Of a DNA stretch of 9,021 nt, positions 5,467 to 9,021 are shown one piece after another. The translations under genes were made by a program, and so were the position numbers. Under the pieces are notes generated by a model that ran no database searches, had not been told where the DNA came from, and saw only the letters and a list, made by a program, of their open reading frames with translations. The stretch is taken from the NCBI GenBank assembly GCA_937139435.1, contig CAKZPX010000292.1:1-9021 (forward strand). The letters are read 5' to 3'. The DNA comes from an uncultured bacterium (GTDB taxonomy: Bacteria > Hydrothermota > Tepidihabitantia > Tepidihabitantales > Tepidihabitantaceae). Each line of letters begins with the position of its first letter. The first letter of the stretch is position 1.

Positions 5467-7394
5467 TGATTGTCCATCCATTCATCCTGATAGTTACATT
5501 GCCGGTGGTTGCTGGTTTACTGGGGTATCTTATCGGAAGGTTACGGAATGAGTTCAGTTTTATTGGGGCGGTTGCTTCTTTTTACTATGCCCTGCGTCTT
5601 TTTATCCAGTCCCGCTCACCGGTGGCGCAGACTCTGGAAATTTTACGGGTGGGCGGAGTTCCGATAAACTTTCGACTGGATCAGCTCTCGGGATTTATTT
5701 TGCTCTTTATCAGCATATTTGCTCTGCTGATTGTTTTCTACTCCTTCCGCTATATGCGCGGACGCGAAGGGGGACGGGGTTATTATCTTTACTCGTTATT
5801 AATTCTTGCCTTTGCCAGCGGGGTTGTTCTCTCTGGTAATATTGTAACGCTGTTCTTCTTCTGGGGTGGGCTACTATTGCTTCTTTATGGTATTTTGCTG
5901 ATTGGCAGGGGTGCCACTCATCTAACTGCACGCAAGGCGCTATTTATCGTCGGTGTTTCTGATTTTGCTATGCTTCTGGGGATTGTTCTCCTGTTGGTGC
6001 GAGTGTATGTTCCTGGGGGCTGGATTGATCTGGCGCCGAAGGTGCCGATGCCTCTGTATGACCCGGTGATGATCGCTGGGTTCTTACTGGTAAGTGCTGC
6101 GGCACTGGCAAAAGCGGGAGCAATACCGCTGCACTCCTGGATTCCCGCAGCGGCGGAAACAGCGCCCGCTACGGTAATGGCACTTATTCCAGCATCACTG
6201 GATAAGCTACTGGGCATTTATCTGTTAGTCCGGCTTTCGGTAAACATGTTTGACATTTCCAGCAATATGGTGTTAAGGAATATATTAATGGCAATAGGTG
6301 CGGGTACGGTGCTTTTTGCAGTGATGATGGCACTGGTGCAGAAACGGATGATGAAACTCTTGGCTTTTCATGCGGTTTCCCAGGTTGGTTATATGGTTCT
6401 GGGAATTGGCACCGGTATTCCGGTTGGAATTGCCGGAGGGTTGTTCCACATGCTGAATCACGCGATTTATAAGACCGGGCTATTTCTGTCCGCCGGTTCG
6501 GTTGAACACTGGGCAAAGACCGATGAACTGGAGAAACTGGGCGGGGTGGCAAGACAGATGCCGCTGACATTTATCTCCTTCTTTATCTGCGCGATGGCAA
6601 TTGCCGGAGTTCCACCGCTCAATGGATTTTTCTCCAAATGGATGGTGTACCAGGGTGTACTGGAGGTGAGTCGGGAAGGTAATCGGCTGTTCCTGATATT
6701 CCTTGTGGCGGCGATGCTGGGCAGTGTTCTTACGCTCGCCTCATTTTTGAAGATGCTCCATGCGCTGTTTTTCGGTCAGCGTCCGGCGACACTGGAGCGG
6801 GTGCGGGAGGTCAGTCTGACGATGTGGCTCCCGCCGTTCATCCTTGCGCTTGCCTGCATGGTGTTCGGGGTATTTGCCTACCAGTTACCTCTTGCAGGAT
6901 TGATTTTACCGGGGCTGGGCTTTTATGAGGTTCCCCTGGTGGGTGTCTGGAGCCCGGTGCCGACAACGCTATTGTTAATTGCGGCGCTGGGTCTGGGTGC
7001 GATTCTTTATCTTCTGGGTACGGTTACCAGGCCGGTATCAGGTAATACCTTTGTTGGTGGCGAACGGATTGCCGATCTGGAAGAAAGTCGCTTCCCGGGT
7101 AGCGCGTTCTATTCATCGGTGAAGCATATTCCGATTATTGGCGAACTCCTGGTTTTCGGTGAACGGGGGGCGTTTGACATATACAACTGGCTGGTCGGGA
7201 TTTTCAAGGTGATCGGTGCCGGTTTTCGTGATGGCATTGACCGGGTACTGGAAGCGCTGGCTGATTTTATTGGCAAACTTATCTACTACTTCGGTCTGGG
7301 TCTTTCTCGGATTCATACCGGTAACCTGCCGCTTTATCTGTCCTGGGTGTTTTTAGGTGCGGTGTTATTTTATCTCTTATTATTCTTGAGGTAG
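5466..7394 (+). CDS. Long antiporter-like membrane subunit, NuoL/HyfB/MrpA-N family, with C-terminal lateral-helix-like extension
   Basis: This 642-residue protein begins with a normal N-terminus and has about fourteen core helices plus a C-terminal extension. Core residues seen are K216 in AALAKAGAIPLHSWIPAA (TM7), H223, K247 in PASLDKLLGIYLL (TM8), H332 and K336 in LNHAIYKTGLF, and K391 in GVPPLNGFFSKW. The TM5 position that is normally Glu in FFWEGLLL reads Gly134 here (FFWGGLLLLLYG). After about residue 520 comes a hydrophilic to amphipathic region (VGGERIADLEESRF, then VFGERGAFDIYNWL) ending in one more hydrophobic helix at about 621-641. This resembles the NuoL-type lateral helix and anchoring helix. 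Its start shares one base with the previous stop, and GGGAGGA at 5454-5460 lies five bases upstream. The gene directly after it encodes the MrpA C-terminal-like domains, so the pair resembles a split MrpA. Ion specificity cannot be read from the sequence. Confidence 0.9.
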   Translation: MIVHPFILIVTLPVVAGLLGYLIGRLRNEFSFIGAVASFYYALRLFIQSRSPVAQTLEILRVGGVPINFRLDQLSGFILLFISIFALLIVFYSFRYMRGREGGRGYYLYSLLILAFASGVVLSGNIVTLFFFWGGLLLLLYGILLIGRGATHLTARKALFIVGVSDFAMLLGIVLLLVRVYVPGGWIDLAPKVPMPLYDPVMIAGFLLVSAAALAKAGAIPLHSWIPAAAETAPATVMALIPASLDKLLGIYLLVRLSVNMFDISSNMVLRNILMAIGAGTVLFAVMMALVQKRMMKLLAFHAVSQVGYMVLGIGTGIPVGIAGGLFHMLNHAIYKTGLFLSAGSVEHWAKTDELEKLGGVARQMPLTFISFFICAMAIAGVPPLNGFFSKWMVYQGVLEVSREGNRLFLIFLVAAMLGSVLTLASFLKMLHALFFGQRPATLERVREVSLTMWLPPFILALACMVFGVFAYQLPLAGLILPGLGFYEVPLVGVWSPVPTTLLLIAALGLGAILYLLGTVTRPVSGNTFVGGERIADLEESRFPGSAFYSSVKHIPIIGELLVFGERGAFDIYNWLVGIFKVIGAGFRDGIDRVLEALADFIGKLIYYFGLGLSRIHTGNLPLYLSWVFLGAVLFYLLLFLR

Positions 7395-7397
7395 AAG

Positions 7398-7943
7398 ATG
7401 GTGGAACTTTATCTGCTTTTAGGTGTGATGCTGGCAGCGGCGCTGGTTGCCAGTGAAACCAAAAACCTCCTCGCAGCAGCGGTGGCGCTGGGTATGGTCG
7501 GGTTCAGTGTGGCGATAATTTTTATTCTCGTGCAGGCGCCGGACTTAGCAATTGTTCAGATTGTGGTAGAGATTTTAACCGTGGTCTTTTTCACCGCGGT
7601 GATTCTGCGCACAACCGAGATTGACACTACCGTGACCGGTGGTTTAAAGATGGAGACGTCGATGTTTATTGCGGCATTTCTGGCGTTTGGCGGGCTGTTC
7701 CTCTCGCTTATTATCGGTGTCCTGCGTGAGTTGCCGCAGTTTGGCGAGCCATTGATGCGGGTAGCGCAGGAATATGTTCAGTTTGGGCTGGAGCGCACCG
7801 GTGCGGCGAATGTTGTTGCGGCGATTATTCTTGATTTCCGTGGTTATGACACCCTGGGTGAGGCAACCGTTCTTTTTACCGCGGTGGTTGGTGTCCTGAC
7901 GGTAATGCGGATGGTGAGCAAGAAGAAATCGGGAGGGGTTTAA
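7398..7943 (+). CDS. MrpA C-terminal-like subunit: fused MbhD (DUF4040) and MbhE domains
   Basis: This 181-residue membrane protein has two recognisable halves. Residues about 7-72 form a three-helix DUF4040/MbhD-like domain with VQAPDLAIVQIVVEILTVV (45-63), which resembles the 'APDLALTQLLVE' segment of MrpA. Residues about 85-170 match MbhE and the end of MrpA: ERTGAANVVAAIILDFRGYD (132-151) followed by TLGEATVLFTAVVGVLTVM. In Pyrococcus Mbh the two domains are separate small proteins, and in Mrp antiporters they form the C-terminal end of MrpA; here they are one independent chain. The role in Mrp and Mbh is part of the cation path next to MrpB/C. The gap to the previous stop is 3 bases, and GAGGT at 7388-7392 lies five bases before the ATG. 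Confidence 0.88.
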   Translation: MVELYLLLGVMLAAALVASETKNLLAAAVALGMVGFSVAIIFILVQAPDLAIVQIVVEILTVVFFTAVILRTTEIDTTVTGGLKMETSMFIAAFLAFGGLFLSLIIGVLRELPQFGEPLMRVAQEYVQFGLERTGAANVVAAIILDFRGYDTLGEATVLFTAVVGVLTVMRMVSKKKSGGV

Positions 7944-7944
7944 T

Positions 7945-8385
7945 ATGCCGGGAATGTCGTTGATTGTCCGTGTGATTACCGGATTAATGTCCGGGTTACT
8001 GCTCCTTTACGGCGGTTATATAACCCTTCACGGTCACCTGACGCCCGGAGGCGGATTTGCCGGCGGTGTTTTAATCGCGGCGGCATTGATGGCGGTTTCG
8101 CTGGCATTTGGGTCAGTGGAACAGGTGGAGAAAAGACGTTATGTCCTCTCCTCGGTACTGGAGAGTTTTGGCGGACTGTGGTTTTTGATTCTGGCACTGG
8201 CGGGTTATTTTGTCGGCGAGTTTTTCTTCCGCAATGCCGGGGTGTTCTTCCTGGGCAGACCGTTAGAACTGGTAAGTGGTGGTATCATTCCTCTGGCGAA
8301 CATTGCGATCGGTATTAAGGTCGGTGCCGGGCTGTTTGCTATCTTCCTGGCGCTGGGGGCGTCAAGGTTTGTGATGAAGGAGTAG
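7945..8385 (+). CDS. mrpB: MrpB/MnhB-like subunit (MbhF family)
   Basis: This 146-residue protein has four likely membrane helices and the MnhB-domain signature: LHGHLTPGGGFAGGVLIAA at residues 28-46 and SGGIIPLANIAIGIKVGAG at 111-129. MrpB-type subunits are needed for Na+/H+ antiport in Mrp and form part of the sodium-translocating unit in Mbh. Length and motif spacing are normal for stand-alone MrpB. A strong GGGAGGGG at 7931-7938 precedes the ATG by six bases, and only one base separates it from the previous stop. A second ATG at 7954 is possible but lies further from the ribosome site. It stands between MrpA-C-like and MrpC-like genes, the usual mrp order. The symbol refers to the Mrp family; within a hydrogenase locus the name mbhF would be equally fitting. 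Confidence 0.93.
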   Translation: MPGMSLIVRVITGLMSGLLLLYGGYITLHGHLTPGGGFAGGVLIAAALMAVSLAFGSVEQVEKRRYVLSSVLESFGGLWFLILALAGYFVGEFFFRNAGVFFLGRPLELVSGGIIPLANIAIGIKVGAGLFAIFLALGASRFVMKE

Positions 8386-8387
8386 CT

Positions 8388-8741
8388 ATGATTTTCTATA
8401 TCGCCTGTGTCTTATTGTTTCTGATTGGACTCTATGTGGTTATCTCCAAGCGTAATTTAATTAAGATTGTCATTGGTTTCTCTCTGATTGAGTATGCGGT
8501 GAACCTGTTTTTCGCCCTGGTCGGTTTTAAAAAGGGCGCTTTACCGCCGATTATCAACCAAACCGAACAGGTACGGATGGGGGTGGCGCGCAATTTTGTT
8601 GACCCTGTTCCTCAGGCGCTGGTGTTGACGGCGATCGTTATCGGACTCTCCACCACCGCCTTAATGCTTTCGCTGGCGTTCCGGCTTTATGAGCGATACA
8701 AGACTTTTGATATATCGGAAATCAGAAGGTTGAAGGGGTAG
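8388..8741 (+). CDS. mrpC: MrpC/MnhC-like subunit (NuoK-related, MbhG family)
   Basis: This 117-residue protein has three likely membrane helices. It carries the MrpC landmarks GLYVVISKRNLIKIVIGFSL (residues 14-33), IEYAVNLFF just after it, and the highly typical DPVPQALVLTAIVIG at 72-86. MrpC is homologous to complex I NuoK, but the DP-x-PQALVLTAIVI motif is specific to the MnhC/MbhG side of the family, so I name it MrpC rather than NuoK. The acidic residue in helix 2 (E35) is kept. AAGGAG at 8377-8382 lies five bases before the ATG, and two bases separate it from the mrpB-like stop. Its role is structural and in cation passage within the Mrp module, next to the MrpD-like subunit that follows. 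Confidence 0.94.
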   Translation: MIFYIACVLLFLIGLYVVISKRNLIKIVIGFSLIEYAVNLFFALVGFKKGALPPIINQTEQVRMGVARNFVDPVPQALVLTAIVIGLSTTALMLSLAFRLYERYKTFDISEIRRLKG

Positions 8742-8745
8742 AGCG

Positions 8746-9021
8746 ATGGAAGGTAGGTTACTGCCACTTTTTGTTGCACTGCCGCTGGCTGGGGCATTTC
8801 TTACACCGCTTTTAAGCAAAATCTGGTTGCGTTTCTCCGACCTGATTGCCAATCTTGTTACCGCGGCGCTACTCGGGTTATCGGTATATGGATTGCTCTT
8901 CCTTACTTTCGGTGGTATGCCTTTATTGCACTGGACTGGTGGCTGGAAGTTTATTGGCATTGCGATGTGGTATGAAGCCCTGACCGCACTGGTTGTCCTC
9001 GTGATTAACGTTGTGGGGTTC
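8746..9021 (+). CDS. Third antiporter-like subunit, probable MrpD/MbhH, N-terminal part, cut by the window edge
   Basis: The frame runs from the ATG at 8746 through 92 codons to the edge with no stop. The N-terminus LLPLFVALPLAGAFLTPLL is a first membrane helix of NuoM/NuoN/MrpD type, followed by a second hydrophobic helix. A segment WKFIGIAMWYEALTALVVLV then corresponds to the family's 'P.GI.l..D.LSAL' region that leads into TM3. None of the charged pumping residues are reached. AAGGGG at 8733-8738 lies seven bases upstream, and the gap to the mrpC-like stop is 4 bases. Position after MrpC fits MrpD, but the sequence seen is too short to separate MrpD/MbhH from NuoM- or NuoN-like subunits. 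Confidence 0.8.
   Translation, partial: MEGRLLPLFVALPLAGAFLTPLLSKIWLRFSDLIANLVTAALLGLSVYGLLFLTFGGMPLLHWTGGWKFIGIAMWYEALTALVVLVINVVGF

Noticed and set aside
6184..6570. Minus-strand open frame of 128 codons
   Set aside because: It is opposite the central helices of the NuoL-like gene and has no domain or start signal.
8388..8741. NuoK instead of MrpC
   Set aside because: The DPVPQALVLTAIVIG motif and the neighbouring MrpB-like gene are specific to the MnhC/MbhG side of the family.
8661..8960. Minus-strand open frame of 99 codons across the mrpC/mrpD junction
   Set aside because: It lies opposite two supported plus-strand genes, with no recognisable product.
1..9021. tRNA, rRNA, CRISPR array, insertion sequence, riboswitch, promoter or terminator
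   Set aside because: I saw none. Coding sequence fills the window with no gap above 4 bases, and no repeat or terminator-like hairpin with a T-run stood out between genes.

Overview
The window is one unbroken plus-strand operon fragment with eleven genes and no gap longer than 4 bases. It encodes a large membrane-bound, energy-conserving [NiFe]-hydrogenase complex of the group 4 type (related to Mbh, Ech, Hyf/Hyc and respiratory complex I), joined to Mrp-type cation/proton antiporter subunits. The Shine-Dalgarno sites, ATGA start/stop overlaps and protein families fit an anaerobic bacterium, possibly from an uncultured and thermophilic lineage. An archaeal source cannot be formally excluded, and I cannot assign a species from the sequence. 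Base composition looks close to balanced and even across the window, with no sign of a recently inserted segment.

Layout. (1) 2-667: C-terminal part of a molybdopterin/tungstopterin oxidoreductase (formate dehydrogenase or NuoG-like), cut by the left edge. (2) 649-1143: ferredoxin-like electron-transfer subunit with sixteen cysteines for four [4Fe-4S] clusters. (3) 1140-4168: hydrogenase core, in the order NuoH-like membrane anchor, NuoB-like small subunit, NuoC-like subunit and NiFe catalytic large subunit, which is the order of Ech B-C-D-E. (4) 4165-7394: two membrane subunits of the NuoL/M/N antiporter family, one short (433 aa) and one long (642 aa). (5) 7398-8741: an MrpA-C-terminal-like protein (MbhD plus MbhE domains in one chain), then MrpB-like and MrpC-like proteins. 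(6) 8746-9021: N-terminus of a third antiporter-family subunit, in the position expected for MrpD, cut by the right edge.

Likely joint function (inference). Electrons from the molybdopterin enzyme, for example from formate, pass through the four-cluster subunit to the hydrogenase small subunit and reduce protons at the NiFe site. The membrane arm and Mrp module would couple this to H+ or Na+ movement, as in the formate hydrogenlyase-antiporter complexes known from Thermococcus. The electron donor cannot be fixed because the catalytic part of the molybdopterin enzyme is outside the window.

Points worth attention. No NuoI/HycF/MbhN-type two-cluster subunit is present here. The short antiporter-like subunit lacks the first two or so helices and has Asn in place of the TM8 Lys. 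The long one has Gly in place of the TM5 Glu. The small subunit lacks the usual Gly-Gly after its third cluster cysteine. The genes from 5466 onward run in mrpA(N)-mrpA(C)-mrpB-mrpC-mrpD order.
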